Below are positions 1-8,239 of a DNA stretch of 64,000 bases, piece after piece (positions within the stretch are counted from its first letter, which is position 1; each line of letters begins with the position of its first letter). The position numbers were made by a program, and so were the translations under genes. This stretch comes from Flemingiibacterium sp045644145 (GTDB lineage: Bacteria > Bacillota > Clostridia > Oscillospirales > CAG-272), in contig JAZRGK010000005.1 in NCBI GenBank assembly GCA_045644145.1, positions 59,780 through 123,779 on the forward strand, given 5' to 3'. The notes beneath the pieces are model-generated. The model was not told the origin of the DNA. It saw nothing but the letters and a program-made list of their open reading frames with translations, and ran no database searches.

Positions 1-1136
1 AAGTTTGCGGGATTTGCCTTCTGTCCCTCTGTCTGTGCAACGCGCGCCGCCATAGGTACGGCGGAAACGCCTGCAGAACCGATAAGGGGATTTATCTTGC
101 CCTTTGTTACAGCGCACATGATCTTACCGGTAATAAGACCACCGCAGGTGGAGATGCAGAATGCAGTCAGACCCAAAGCTATGATCTTGAGAGTGTCGAT
201 TGCAAGGAAATTCTCTGCATTGGCAGTCGCACCGACGGAAACGCCGAGAAAAATAGTAACAATGTTCATAAGCTCATTTTGCGCGGTCTTGGAAAGTCTG
301 TCGGTAACACCGCACACGTTAAGAAGGTTGCCCAGCATCAGGAAGCCAACAAGCGGCGCCGCATCAGGCACGATGATGGCAACAACTACGGCAACAACGA
401 TGGGGAAAATAAGCAGCTCGATTCGTGATACAGGGCGTAGCGCGGTCATAACGATCTCGCGTTCCTTTTTAGTGGTCAGCAGTCGCATAAATGGCGGCTG
501 AATGATCGGAATAAGTGCCATGTAGGAATATGCGGCGATAGCGATAGCTCCGAGAAGGTGGGGGGCGAGAGTCTTGGTGACAAGAATTGCCGTAGGTCCG
601 TCCGCACCACCGATAATACCGATAGAGCCTGCTTCAAGAGGTGTGAATCCCAGAAGCAGTGCGCCGAAGAATGCCACAAATACGCCAAGCTGTGCGCCTG
701 CGCCCATGAGAAGGCTCTTGGGGTTTGCGATAAGGGCAGTAAAGTCGGTCATAGCACCGACGCCCATAAATATGAGCGAGGGATAAACACCAAGCTTTAC
801 GCCGAGATAGAGGATGTCCACAAGTCCGCCATTATTAAAAACTTCCTTCAGCATCATGGACATTGTAGCATGCTCGCCCTGGGCGATAGCGCCCATATTA
901 AGATAATATTCATCGAAGAAAAATTCCGTATGAATAAGATTCGCTCCGGGAAGATTGGCAAGAAGCATACCGAATGCTATGGGTAAAAGGAGCAGTGGCT
1001 CAAACTTCTTTGCAATGGCAAGATATATGAGCACAAATGCAATTCCCCACATAACCACGGTTTTCCACCAATCGGCTTCGCCCATAAGGCGCATTATGCC
1101 CGTGGTATTTATAAAATTATTTATAGTATCTAACAT
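1..1136 (-). CDS. Na+-transporting acyl-CoA/oxaloacetate decarboxylase beta subunit (partial, 3' end off window)
   Basis: Integral membrane subunit of a biotin-dependent sodium-pumping decarboxylase (OadB/MmdB/GcdB family). It decarboxylates carboxybiotin and exports Na+. I translated it by hand from an ATG at 1136, preceded by AGAGG; the frame stays open to base 1, giving 378 codons of a usually ~370-430 aa protein. The hallmark GGADGPT lies at residues 176-182; its Asp corresponds to the Na+/proton-binding Asp of OadB. Long hydrophobic segments occur throughout. It is the last gene of the four-gene decarboxylase operon, 29 bases after the biotin carrier. The family is certain; the acyl substrate cannot be told from this subunit. 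Confidence 0.93.
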   Translation of the reverse strand, partial: MLDTINNFINTTGIMRLMGEADWWKTVVMWGIAFVLIYLAIAKKFEPLLLLPIAFGMLLANLPGANLIHTEFFFDEYYLNMGAIAQGEHATMSMMLKEVFNNGGLVDILYLGVKLGVYPSLIFMGVGAMTDFTALIANPKSLLMGAGAQLGVFVAFFGALLLGFTPLEAGSIGIIGGADGPTAILVTKTLAPHLLGAIAIAAYSYMALIPIIQPPFMRLLTTKKEREIVMTALRPVSRIELLIFPIVVAVVVAIIVPDAAPLVGFLMLGNLLNVCGVTDRLSKTAQNELMNIVTIFLGVSVGATANAENFLAIDTLKIIALGLTAFCISTCGGLITGKIMCAVTKGKINPLIGSAGVSAVPMAARVAQTEGQKANPAN

Positions 1137-1165
1137 AGCAGTACCTCTTTAAGTCGGATGAGGTA

Positions 1166-1570
1166 TTAGTTCATGGTAACGAGAACATCGCCGGAGTTTA
1201 CGGATGCGCCATTCTGTACGTTTACGGATGCAACTGTACCGTCAGCCGGTGCAGGTATATCATTCTCCATTTTCATTGCTTCAAGCACGCAAATAACATC
1301 TCCCTTCTTAACTGCCTGACCTACAATTACATTAACCTTAAGAATGTTGCCGGGCATGGGGGCTGTAACGCTTACTGCGCCTGCAGATCCGGCGGAAGCC
1401 GCCGCTTTAGGAGCAACAGGAGCCGCTGTGGGAACTGCTTTGGGAGCCGCAGGAGCTGTAGCGGGTGCGGCTGCTGGAGCTGACACGGGCGCCACAGATA
1501 CGCCTGCGCCAAGTTCTTCTACTTCTACTTCGTATACATTACCGTTAACGGTTACACTGAATCTTCTCAT
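1166..1570 (-). CDS. Biotin carboxyl carrier protein of Na+-pumping decarboxylase
   Basis: 134 aa. The C-terminal half is a biotinyl/lipoyl domain with the biotinylation motif EAMKM; the target Lys is residue 100. Residues ~25-65 are an Ala/Pro-rich flexible linker, typical of MmdC/GcdC and of carriers that swing between carboxyltransferase and membrane subunit. The first 20 residues match the short N-terminal strand found in these carriers (MRRFSVTVNG start). It lies between the gamma-type anchor and the beta subunit. No biotin ligase is present in the window. Confidence 0.95.
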   Translation of the reverse strand: MRRFSVTVNGNVYEVEVEELGAGVSVAPVSAPAAAPATAPAAPKAVPTAAPVAPKAAASAGSAGAVSVTAPMPGNILKVNVIVGQAVKKGDVICVLEAMKMENDIPAPADGTVASVNVQNGASVNSGDVLVTMN

Positions 1571-1591
1571 TATATTATCTCCTTTATAATT

Positions 1592-1948
1592 TTACTTTTT
1601 TGCCGTACGTCTGAAGGATACCACACGGAAAGAGGTTTGGGGTGCATCAAGCATGGAAGCTATAGCTGCTGTTATTACCGCAACAAGCTCACTGTCGTCC
1701 GCCTGAACGCAAATTGGAGCACTCACAGGCACTTCGGTTACAGCAGGAGCAGGCGCTTCCACTTTTTCCTCTTTTCGCGCAGGCTTTGCAAATACCAGTT
1801 TAAATACGCCAAGCACCGCCCAAAGGATAATAAGCACCGCAAACACTACTCCCATACCGAGAAGTGTGGTTTGAAGTCCGTACGATATCTTGTCTGCCAT
1901 TGTTTCAAGAACAATCGCATCAGAAAGAAACACAGGATTTATACTCAT
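1592..1948 (-). CDS. OadG-family gamma/delta subunit of Na+-pumping decarboxylase
   Basis: 118 aa with one membrane helix at about residues 28-50, followed by a charged Lys/Glu and Ala/Pro linker and a C-terminal stretch resembling the conserved end of the family (FRVVSFRR near residues 105-113). OadG/MmdD proteins hold the soluble carboxyltransferase to the membrane beta subunit. The gene sits directly after the carboxyltransferase (15 bases apart), as in the mmdA-mmdD-mmdC-mmdB order known from Veillonella. The call rests on topology and gene order more than on strong sequence identity. Confidence 0.85.
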   Translation of the reverse strand: MSINPVFLSDAIVLETMADKISYGLQTTLLGMGVVFAVLIILWAVLGVFKLVFAKPARKEEKVEAPAPAVTEVPVSAPICVQADDSELVAVITAAIASMLDAPQTSFRVVSFRRTAKK

Positions 1949-1963
1949 ATTGATTCCTCCCCA

Positions 1964-3448
1964 TTATAAAGGAAGATTGTTGTGAAGCTTCTTCGCGCAA
2001 AGCGTATTTTTCGCACCAAGCATCTCAAAAGCAGATGCCGCACGCTGACGAAGCTCGTCAAGCCTTATTATATCATCAATCTCGCCTGCCTTAGCCGCCG
2101 CAACGGGAGAAGCCATTACCTTATCCCATTCGGCTTCGATCTCGCCGCGCTTTGCATTGTCGGTAACCTTTTCGTTCCATGCGAAAGCCACTGCGCTCTT
2201 TGTTGGCATTGCGCTTATCTTCGCGTTTTCGGAAGCGAAGGCAATATCCGCGCCTATGGACTTTGACCCCATGATAGCATAAGCCGCACCGTATGCATTG
2301 CCAAGCACTACGGTAACCTTTGCCATTTCGCTTGATGCATAAGCAGAAGCCAGCTTTGCAAGCGCCGCACCGTATCCCGCCTTTTCAGCTTCGGGGGACA
2401 CCTCATAGCCTTCTGTATCAACAAGTGTAAGAAGCGGAATCTTGAAGCAGTCGCAGAAGGAGATAAATCTTGCCGCCTTCTTTGCCGCACCGCCGCAGAT
2501 CTTTCCGCCGATATGGGCAGGATTGTTACCCGCAACACCAACTACAATGCCGTTAAGCGAAATAAATCCGGTGAACATGGACTTTGCATATTCTGCGCCA
2601 AGTTCGAGGACTTCGCCATCATCGGAGATAGAAGCAACGACATCTGCCATCTTATAATTTTCGGAAGCGATAATAGAAGATACATCGGGAGTAAGGCGGT
2701 TGGCTTCGTCCACAGTTATCGTATATGCGGTGCCGTCAGTATTATTCTGAGGGATGTAGGAAAGAAGCTTTCTTGTGTATTCAAGAGCCGCAGTATCACT
2801 GTCGCATATCACGCTTATCTGACCGTGCTTTGCCGCTGTTTCAATCTTACCAAGCTTTGCCTCTTTGTCCATTTCTGCGGTGATGAAGGGCGGATTCACA
2901 TAGAAAGAGCCATCCTTCGCACCAACCGCAATGTCAAACATGGAAGCAACGGTAGCCATAGCGCCGCCGCAGTTTCCGGCAATAACGGCAATCTGAGGAA
3001 TCACACCGGATGCATCGGAAACCTTCTTCATTATCTTGCCATATCCTGCGAGGGCCTCAACTCCCTCCATTATATAAGCACCTGCGCTGTCAAAAATTCC
3101 TATAACGGGTGCTCCGTTCTTTATGGCAAGCTCATAAAGATCGCAGATCTTCTTCGCGTGCATAGCACCTACTGCGCCCTTCATTCTGGAAAAATCCTGA
3201 GCGAAAGCGAAAACTAATCTTCCGTCAATAGCACCGTATCCGGTAACCACGCCCTCAAGCTCACACTTTGCTTCTGCACCGAATTCCGGAGCAAGCTTGC
3301 GCGCGAACTTGCCGATTTCGGCAAATGTCCCCGCATCAAAAAGCACGGCAATGCGGCTTTTCGCGATGGAAGCTTTATTTCCGGCAATTTCACACAGCTC
3401 TGCGGCCGAAATCATGTCAGATATGCCGTTTTGCGTTTTGTTCTCCAT
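1964..3448 (-). CDS. Carboxyltransferase (acyl-CoA carboxylase beta-type) subunit of the decarboxylase
   Basis: 494 aa, crotonase-fold carboxyltransferase family. It moves CO2 from an acyl-CoA to carrier biotin. Both halves are recognisable: the N-half has GAPVIGIFDSAGA and a Gly-rich NCGGAMA oxyanion loop, the C-half a GVAGNNPAHIGGKI-like segment and LTLVDTEGY. It lacks the canonical MmdA N-terminus (the HA-x-GK-x-TARERI motif), so it belongs to a divergent branch. Methylmalonyl-CoA is the likeliest substrate in a fermenter making propionate, but glutaconyl- or malonyl-CoA cannot be excluded. First gene of the operon, with a good promoter 114 bases upstream. Confidence 0.9.
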   Translation of the reverse strand: MENKTQNGISDMISAAELCEIAGNKASIAKSRIAVLFDAGTFAEIGKFARKLAPEFGAEAKCELEGVVTGYGAIDGRLVFAFAQDFSRMKGAVGAMHAKKICDLYELAIKNGAPVIGIFDSAGAYIMEGVEALAGYGKIMKKVSDASGVIPQIAVIAGNCGGAMATVASMFDIAVGAKDGSFYVNPPFITAEMDKEAKLGKIETAAKHGQISVICDSDTAALEYTRKLLSYIPQNNTDGTAYTITVDEANRLTPDVSSIIASENYKMADVVASISDDGEVLELGAEYAKSMFTGFISLNGIVVGVAGNNPAHIGGKICGGAAKKAARFISFCDCFKIPLLTLVDTEGYEVSPEAEKAGYGAALAKLASAYASSEMAKVTVVLGNAYGAAYAIMGSKSIGADIAFASENAKISAMPTKSAVAFAWNEKVTDNAKRGEIEAEWDKVMASPVAAAKAGEIDDIIRLDELRQRAASAFEMLGAKNTLCAKKLHNNLPL

Positions 3449-3561
3449 TTATTTACCTCCAAAGTTATTGTATTTTTGTTTTTATGATAGGTGAATAGTG
3501 TTAGAGTGTAAAAGATGTCACATTTTAGCACATAAGTACTACTCTACCCCATTATAATACT

Positions 3562-3590
3562 ATTATAAACCAAAATTCTGAAATTTGCAA
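3562..3590 (-). promoter_or_regulatory. Sigma-A promoter of the decarboxylase operon
   Basis: Reading the minus strand, TTGCAA (3590-3585), 17-base spacer, TATAAT (3567-3562). It leaves a 5' leader of about 105 bases before the carboxyltransferase start. Confidence 0.75.
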
Positions 3591-3671
3591 TATGCTTTTA
3601 TCTTTTTTTACACAAAAATTTCATATATGCCTTGTTTATTCGCACTGTACATATTGTTTACAATAATGCTG

Positions 3672-3700
3672 TTTATTCTATCAAAAAAACGTGGTAAAAT
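3672..3700 (+). promoter_or_regulatory. Possible promoter of the amidohydrolase/DUF3842 pair
   Basis: TTTATT (3672-3677), 17 bases, TAAAAT (3695-3700), 35 bases before the ATG at 3735. The -35 box is weak. It diverges from the decarboxylase promoter. Confidence 0.4.
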
Positions 3701-3734
3701 AATGGTAAATTAAAACTGACGAGGCAATACACAT

Positions 3735-4538
3735 ATGATAATAGATTTTCATACCCATGCTTTTCCCGACAGTGTCGCAGAAAAAGCTATCCCCAAGCTG
3801 TCTGCTATCGGCGAAATCAAGCCTTTTGGCAACGGCACTGTATCAAGCCTTATTTCGCATATGGACGAGTGGAAAATAGACCGAGCCGTTATACTCAACA
3901 TCGCCACCAATCCGAAACAGCAGACCAATGTCAACAACTTTGCTATAGAAGTAAATTCAGCCACGGACAGACTTTATGCTCTCGGCTCTCTTAACCCCTA
4001 CAGCGACAATATCGCCGGAGAGGCATGCAGACTCGCAGATGCCGGTATTCGCGGAATAAAGATACATCCCGACTATATGGGCGTCATGGTAAACGACGAA
4101 CTGTTTGATCCAATATACGAAGCATGTATTGACAACGGGCTTTTTCTCGTATCCCATTGTGGGTGGGATTTTATCTCTCCCAATCTGATACACTGTCCGC
4201 CGGATGGCGTACTAAAGGTGCTCGATAAATACCCAGAGCTTAAATTTGTGGCGGCGCATATGGGTGCCTGCAAGCAATGGGATGAAGCAGCACGATTGCT
4301 TATAGGGAAAAATCTGTGGATAGAAACTTCCCTCGCGGCACTTTGCGGACTTGACAAAGCAAAATGCTGCCATATGCTTAACAATCATGACCCAGATAAA
4401 ATACTTTTCGGAAGTGATTTCCCATGGTACAGCATGAAGCTTGAATATGAGTATGTTGAAGAACTTGGGCTTTCGGATGAACTAAGGCGCAAGCTTTACA
4501 GCGAAAATGCCCTAAAACTGCTGGGAGATAAAAAATGA
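3735..4538 (+). CDS. Amidohydrolase-family metal-dependent hydrolase (COG2159 type)
   Basis: 267 aa TIM-barrel hydrolase. The N-terminal FHTHAF supplies the first metal-binding His pair (residues 5 and 7). Further family landmarks are SHCGWD (~residue 140), AAHMGA (~175) and the catalytic Asp in FGSDFPW (~225). Members hydrolyse or decarboxylate small aromatic or cyclic acids and lactones; nothing here fixes the substrate. The stop codon overlaps the next start (ATGA), so it is translationally coupled to the DUF3842 gene. Confidence 0.88.
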   Translation: MIIDFHTHAFPDSVAEKAIPKLSAIGEIKPFGNGTVSSLISHMDEWKIDRAVILNIATNPKQQTNVNNFAIEVNSATDRLYALGSLNPYSDNIAGEACRLADAGIRGIKIHPDYMGVMVNDELFDPIYEACIDNGLFLVSHCGWDFISPNLIHCPPDGVLKVLDKYPELKFVAAHMGACKQWDEAARLLIGKNLWIETSLAALCGLDKAKCCHMLNNHDPDKILFGSDFPWYSMKLEYEYVEELGLSDELRRKLYSENALKLLGDKK

Positions 4539-4945
4539 AAAAGATAGTTGTAATCGACGGGCAAGGCGGTAAAATCGGTACTCAGCTCATAACCACACTG
4601 CGCGAGAGGAATGTGGAATCCGATATAATCGCTATAGGGACAAACAGTATTGCTACCGCAAATATGCTTAAATCCGCGCCAGATGCTGCAGCTACCGGGG
4701 AAAATCCCGTAATCGTTGCATGCCGTGATGCCGATGTTATCGCAGGCCCTATAGGCATTGTGATAGCCGACTCACTGTACGGTGAAGTAACCCCCGAAAT
4801 GGCACGAGCCGTGGGTCAGAGTCCGGCTGTTCGCGTACTTATTCCGGTCAACAAATGCGACAGCACGGTGGTAGGCGTAGCAGACTTATCACTGTCTGAA
4901 CTCATCTCTGCCGCTGTCAACAAAATATTATATTCCATATCTTGA
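4535..4945 (+). CDS. DUF3842 family protein
   Basis: 136 aa with a Rossmann-like N-terminus (IVVIDGQGGKIG, residues 4-15) and a conserved clostridial body (IAIGTNSIATANM). I recognise this as the DUF3842 family, whose function is unknown. The start overlaps the preceding amidohydrolase stop by four bases. A promoter for the next gene begins inside its stop codon, so the unit probably ends here. Confidence 0.8.
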   Translation: MKKIVVIDGQGGKIGTQLITTLRERNVESDIIAIGTNSIATANMLKSAPDAAATGENPVIVACRDADVIAGPIGIVIADSLYGEVTPEMARAVGQSPAVRVLIPVNKCDSTVVGVADLSLSELISAAVNKILYSIS

Positions 4946-4970
4946 CAAACATATTTAACTGTGTTACAAT
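4942..4970 (+). promoter_or_regulatory. Sigma-A promoter upstream of the ECF S component
   Basis: TTGACA (4942-4947), 17 bases, TACAAT (4965-4970). It overlaps the DUF3842 stop codon and implies a leader of about 140 bases. Confidence 0.75.
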
Positions 4971-4976
4971 GGTAAC

Positions 4977-5118
4977 GATAGATGCGGCATGAAGCCGCAG
5001 AGCCTTGCTCATCCCCGCCAAGCGGGATTATTATATATTATATTTGTTATACCATGAAGGTATCGGCGGCGATGCATTGTATCACCGTCCGATGCCTCTT
5101 TTAATTAGGAGAAAATTC
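4977..5118 (+). promoter_or_regulatory. Structured 5' leader of unknown class before the ECF S component
   Basis: Several GC-rich inverted repeats sit in this leader: GCGGC-atgaa-GCCGC (~4983-4997), CCCGC-caa-GCGGG (~5017-5029), and pairing between GGCGGCGATG and CGTCCGATGCC near 5066-5098, just ahead of the ribosome site AGGAG. This layout suits a riboswitch or attenuator. I could not match it to a known class; the THF, TPP and preQ1 consensus were considered and do not fit. Confidence 0.4.
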
Positions 5119-5658
5119 ATGAAAAACCACTACACCATTGTCCACAACATCGTTTCCGCTGCAATGTGCCTGGCACTTGCACTTGTCCTTCCCTTTCTCA
5201 CCGGTCAAATACCGGAGATAGGACAGGCACTGGCACCTATGCATCTTCCCGTACTGCTGTGCGGTTATATATGCGGGTCTGTATGGGGCGCGGCTGTAGG
5301 ATTCACCGCACCGCTTTTAAGAACCGCGCTTTTCGGAATGCCGCCATTTCCCACCGCTGCTGTACCTATGGCATTTGAGCTTGCTGTATATGGCCTTATG
5401 ACCGGGCTTCTATTCAAACTGCTTCCCAAGCGCAATATTTACATATATGTTTCCCTTATAGGGGCAATGGTAAGCGGGCGTATCGTGTGGGGAATAGTTA
5501 AATTTATAATGACCGTGGTAAAATCCGGAATCTTCACCTTTGCCGCATTTATAGCCGGTACAGTTACCACAGCAATTCCGGGGATAATATGCCAAATCGT
5601 ACTTGTACCGCTTATTGTTATCGCTTTGAAACGCGCAAAGGTTATATTGGAGGACTAA
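5119..5658 (+). CDS. ECF transporter S component (substrate unknown)
   Basis: 179 aa, about six membrane helices. The start at 5119 follows TTAGGAGAAAATTC; the longer upstream frame is ignored because it has no ribosome site and runs through the structured leader. Features such as LAPMHLPVLLCGYICG and FGMPPFPTA resemble PanT-like vitamin-binding S subunits. The energising EcfA/EcfT module is not in the window, as usual for group II ECF systems. The partner gene, 8 bases downstream, is a uridine-kinase-like fusion, hinting that the imported compound may be phosphorylated. Confidence 0.82.
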   Translation: MKNHYTIVHNIVSAAMCLALALVLPFLTGQIPEIGQALAPMHLPVLLCGYICGSVWGAAVGFTAPLLRTALFGMPPFPTAAVPMAFELAVYGLMTGLLFKLLPKRNIYIYVSLIGAMVSGRIVWGIVKFIMTVVKSGIFTFAAFIAGTVTTAIPGIICQIVLVPLIVIALKRAKVILED

Positions 5659-5666
5659 ATCACCTG

Positions 5667-6743
5667 ATGATTGATTTTTATAAAATACTGCAGGCTCACA
5701 GCCAACGCTATCCCCTTATGAAGCCATGCGATGCGGTGAAACTAATATACCAGGCAAGTTTCGGTCCGGGGCACATGATTTCCGATGAAGATTCTGTCTA
5801 TAAACGCATACTCACAGAATATGAACAGTGTCGGCATGATGGGATTCATATGTATACAGAAGCTCTCGGCGAAACTTCAAGACTATATTTGAACTGCCAA
5901 TACACAGAAGATGAACTGCAAATAGTATCAAAGATGTTTTGCGCTTCAGCGGCATATTTTGATAAATGCTATGAATCCGCAGATGAAACAAATAAAGCGG
6001 AATTTGAAGCGCATATTGAAATTTTAGAGAAAATGTGCTTAGGCGGTATGTTCCCTTTCACGCCTACAGAGCTTGACTCCTATCTTGAATTCTACCGTAC
6101 GGCAGGATGCCCTGCCGTACGCCACAGCGACACTTACCGCGAGGCTTATTCGCCCTCATACCGTGTAATCGACAGCCGCTATGTCAGGCTTATTCCCTGT
6201 ATTCTGCGTATCTCCGCGGAGATTTCCACAGGGAAACGAGTTATCCTTGCCATTGACGGCAGATGTGCTTCCGGCAAAACCACAGCAGCTAAGCTCATAT
6301 CGGACATCTTTGATGCCGAAACCGTGCATATGGACGACTTTTTCCTACCGCCTGAGCTTCGTTCAGAGAAGCGGCTTTCAGAAATCGGCGGCAACCTTCA
6401 CCGCGAGCGATTCTCTTTAGAGGTTTTACCGCATTTGAGAAACGAGGATGGTTTTTCTTACAGAAAATTTGACTGCTCGAACTTCAAATACAGCCAATCT
6501 TCCATAGAGATCAAACCGGCACAGATAATAATCTGCGAGGGCTCATATGCGCTTCATCCATCCTTCGGGAAATACTACGATGTTTCCGTATTCTCCGATA
6601 TACAACCGAAAAAACAGCTTCAACGAATCCGTGAGCGGAACGGAGAATATATGCTGTCACGCTTTGAGAGCGAATGGATACCCATGGAAGAAAGATATTT
6701 CGACTCCTTCCGCATAAAAGAAAAATGCGATCTCGTTATTTGA
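5667..6743 (+). CDS. Uridine kinase-like P-loop protein with an uncharacterised N-terminal domain
   Basis: 358 aa. Residues ~1-185 form an unrecognised, mostly helical domain. Residues ~195-358 form a P-loop kinase with Walker A GRCASGKTT and a downstream VHMDDFF motif like that of uridine and pantothenate kinases. The start at 5667 is chosen because a 26-residue extension would overlap the upstream gene; TTGGAGG lies 13 bases before. It probably phosphorylates a small metabolite, perhaps the substrate of the adjacent ECF S subunit (inference). The 3' end is inside a terminator hairpin. Confidence 0.8.
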   Translation: MIDFYKILQAHSQRYPLMKPCDAVKLIYQASFGPGHMISDEDSVYKRILTEYEQCRHDGIHMYTEALGETSRLYLNCQYTEDELQIVSKMFCASAAYFDKCYESADETNKAEFEAHIEILEKMCLGGMFPFTPTELDSYLEFYRTAGCPAVRHSDTYREAYSPSYRVIDSRYVRLIPCILRISAEISTGKRVILAIDGRCASGKTTAAKLISDIFDAETVHMDDFFLPPELRSEKRLSEIGGNLHRERFSLEVLPHLRNEDGFSYRKFDCSNFKYSQSSIEIKPAQIIICEGSYALHPSFGKYYDVSVFSDIQPKKQLQRIRERNGEYMLSRFESEWIPMEERYFDSFRIKEKCDLVI

Positions 6744-6754
6744 GGTCGCATTTT
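6722..6754. terminator. Terminator overlapping the kinase stop codon
   Basis: 13-bp stem (6722-6734 with 6742-6754, one G-T pair), 7-base loop, flanked by A4 and T4 runs, so it can work for both the kinase gene and the convergent epimerase gene. Confidence 0.75.
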
Positions 6755-6840
6755 CAGTGTATGGCAATCTTGTGGTGTATTTCCACGGTCTTTGTTCTAT
6801 GTAAGGTAGTTTTCATTATGCCCAAAGCACCGTCTGACAA

Positions 6841-7671
6841 TTATTCCGCAGAAGCCTCGTCAAGCCAACGGTTATACGCCGCAAGTGTTGCATCGGCATC
6901 TGCATAGCAATCCTTAAGCTCAGGACGCCAAGGAAGCTCCCACTCAAGCGAAAGACATCCGTCATACCCCGCCCCTTCAAGCAGCTTCAGCACCTTTGCA
7001 AGCGGCACAGCCCCTTTACCAAGAGCCGTATGACGGTACTGTGTCAGCGTTTTATCCTCTTGGGGTACGCCGTCCTTTAGATGGACGTGTACAAGACGGT
7101 CTCCCATTATTTTTACGGATTCCTCTACAGGTTCTTGGAACTCCATAGAATGAATAACGTCCCACAGCACCTTTAGGTTATCTACTCCCACCATATCACA
7201 AAGCTCACATATAGATTTTGCGGTAGAGAGCGCACTGTGAGTTTCCGCCCATATCTCAACGCCTTTTTCTTTTGCGTAAGCACACATTTCCATGAGCGTT
7301 TCAGCTATTCCATCAAGACTTTGGTTTGGAACATCGGAAAATGTCTTCATATGTGCGCCAACAAAAATACGGATGCCTTTTGCACCCAATGCCGATGCAA
7401 AATCTATGCATTTCTTTGCCTTTTTAAGCATTACATCGTTTTTATCAGCAAGACTTACTGCTGTGGCAAGGTCAAGCACTGTGCAACCTGCGTTTTCAAA
7501 TTTTGCTTTGATCTCATCGGCTTTTTCTATGCCAAGTCCGCAAAGATTTTCGTCCGGATCAAGTCTGACCTCAAGATATTTGATGCTTGCCTTATTTGCA
7601 TGAGCAATAATCTCATCAATATCTGCATTCATGCAGGTAAGTGTGCTGAATGCACGTTTAAACTTTTTCAT
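6841..7671 (-). CDS. Sugar phosphate isomerase/epimerase family protein (xylose isomerase-like TIM barrel)
   Basis: 276 aa. The pattern fits the AP-endonuclease-2/xylose-isomerase-like fold: strand-end residues YLEVRLD, EIWAETH (metal-binding Glu), LWDVIH (Asp and His), HVHLKD and SLEWE (final Glu). Members interconvert sugars or inosose-type compounds. It stands as a single gene; there is no transporter or kinase beside it to indicate the substrate. Confidence 0.85.
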   Translation of the reverse strand: MKKFKRAFSTLTCMNADIDEIIAHANKASIKYLEVRLDPDENLCGLGIEKADEIKAKFENAGCTVLDLATAVSLADKNDVMLKKAKKCIDFASALGAKGIRIFVGAHMKTFSDVPNQSLDGIAETLMEMCAYAKEKGVEIWAETHSALSTAKSICELCDMVGVDNLKVLWDVIHSMEFQEPVEESVKIMGDRLVHVHLKDGVPQEDKTLTQYRHTALGKGAVPLAKVLKLLEGAGYDGCLSLEWELPWRPELKDCYADADATLAAYNRWLDEASAE

Positions 7672-7718
7672 ACCGTGCTCCCTATATATTGTTTCGTATG
7701 ATAAATATACAGTTTTTC

Positions 7719-8006
7719 TTAAAAATACTGATGCTTACATTTAGGGCACTTTGGATAGTCAAAATCGTGTACTGTTCCGCAACTCGGGCAGGTTTTTTGA
7801 GGCAGCTCATCACGGAGCTCCTGCTCCTCGGAAAGATAGAATTCTAACTTATGGCAAGCTGGGCATATGTAGATACAAACATCAAGAGCACCTGCCAAAA
7901 GATTTGGAAGATCGCCAAGCACCCAACCTGTTTTGCCAAGCTGTATATTTTCTCTAGACAAAAAGCGCATAATTTCGCCGCATCCGGCACAAGTAATCTC
8001 TTTCAT
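7719..8006 (-). CDS. Zinc-ribbon protein of unknown function
   Basis: 95 aa from an ATG at 8006 preceded by GGAAGGGG; the longer frame upstream lacks a ribosome site. It has four CxxC knuckles: CAGC (residue 6), CPAC (48), CPSC (73) and CPKC (87), making two zinc ribbons. The middle portion is hydrophobic but too short for a confident membrane helix. Similar small proteins are common in Clostridia without a known role. Confidence 0.75.
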   Translation of the reverse strand: MKEITCAGCGEIMRFLSRENIQLGKTGWVLGDLPNLLAGALDVCIYICPACHKLEFYLSEEQELRDELPQKTCPSCGTVHDFDYPKCPKCKHQYF

Positions 8007-8196
8007 AGCTGCCCCTTCCGGCTTTCTAAGTGCATAAGCCCTTTTAAAGTTTCTGTAGACGATAGGTAAAAAACTCAGAACAAATTTTTTGATAATGGAC
8101 TGTTTCCGTCTTATGCTTCTCCATAAATAAAGTATAGCACACACCGCAAAAAAAGTCAATGACCTATCTATCTGCAAATTCTCCCCATTAAAATGA

Positions 8197-8229
8197 AAAT
8201 AACTGCCGTACGAAGTACAGCAGTTATTT
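8197..8229 (-). terminator. Terminator of the seven-gene ABC/DUF5696 operon
   Basis: Long stem AAATAACTGC with GCAGTTATTT plus an inner GTAC/GTAC pair, followed on the minus strand by a T-rich run. It lies 10 bases after the last permease stop. Confidence 0.8.
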
Positions 8230-8239
8230 TTTCCTTTAA

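Noticed and set aside
2513..3217. 234-codon plus-strand frame opposite the carboxyltransferase gene
   Set aside because: Antisense shadow; no ribosome site, and the minus-strand gene has clear family motifs.
5005..5118. Longer N-terminus for the ECF S component
   Set aside because: It would translate the structured leader; the ATG at 5119 has TTAGGAG at correct spacing.
4977..5118. THF, TPP or preQ1 riboswitch
   Set aside because: The conserved cores of these classes are not found; left as unknown structured leader.
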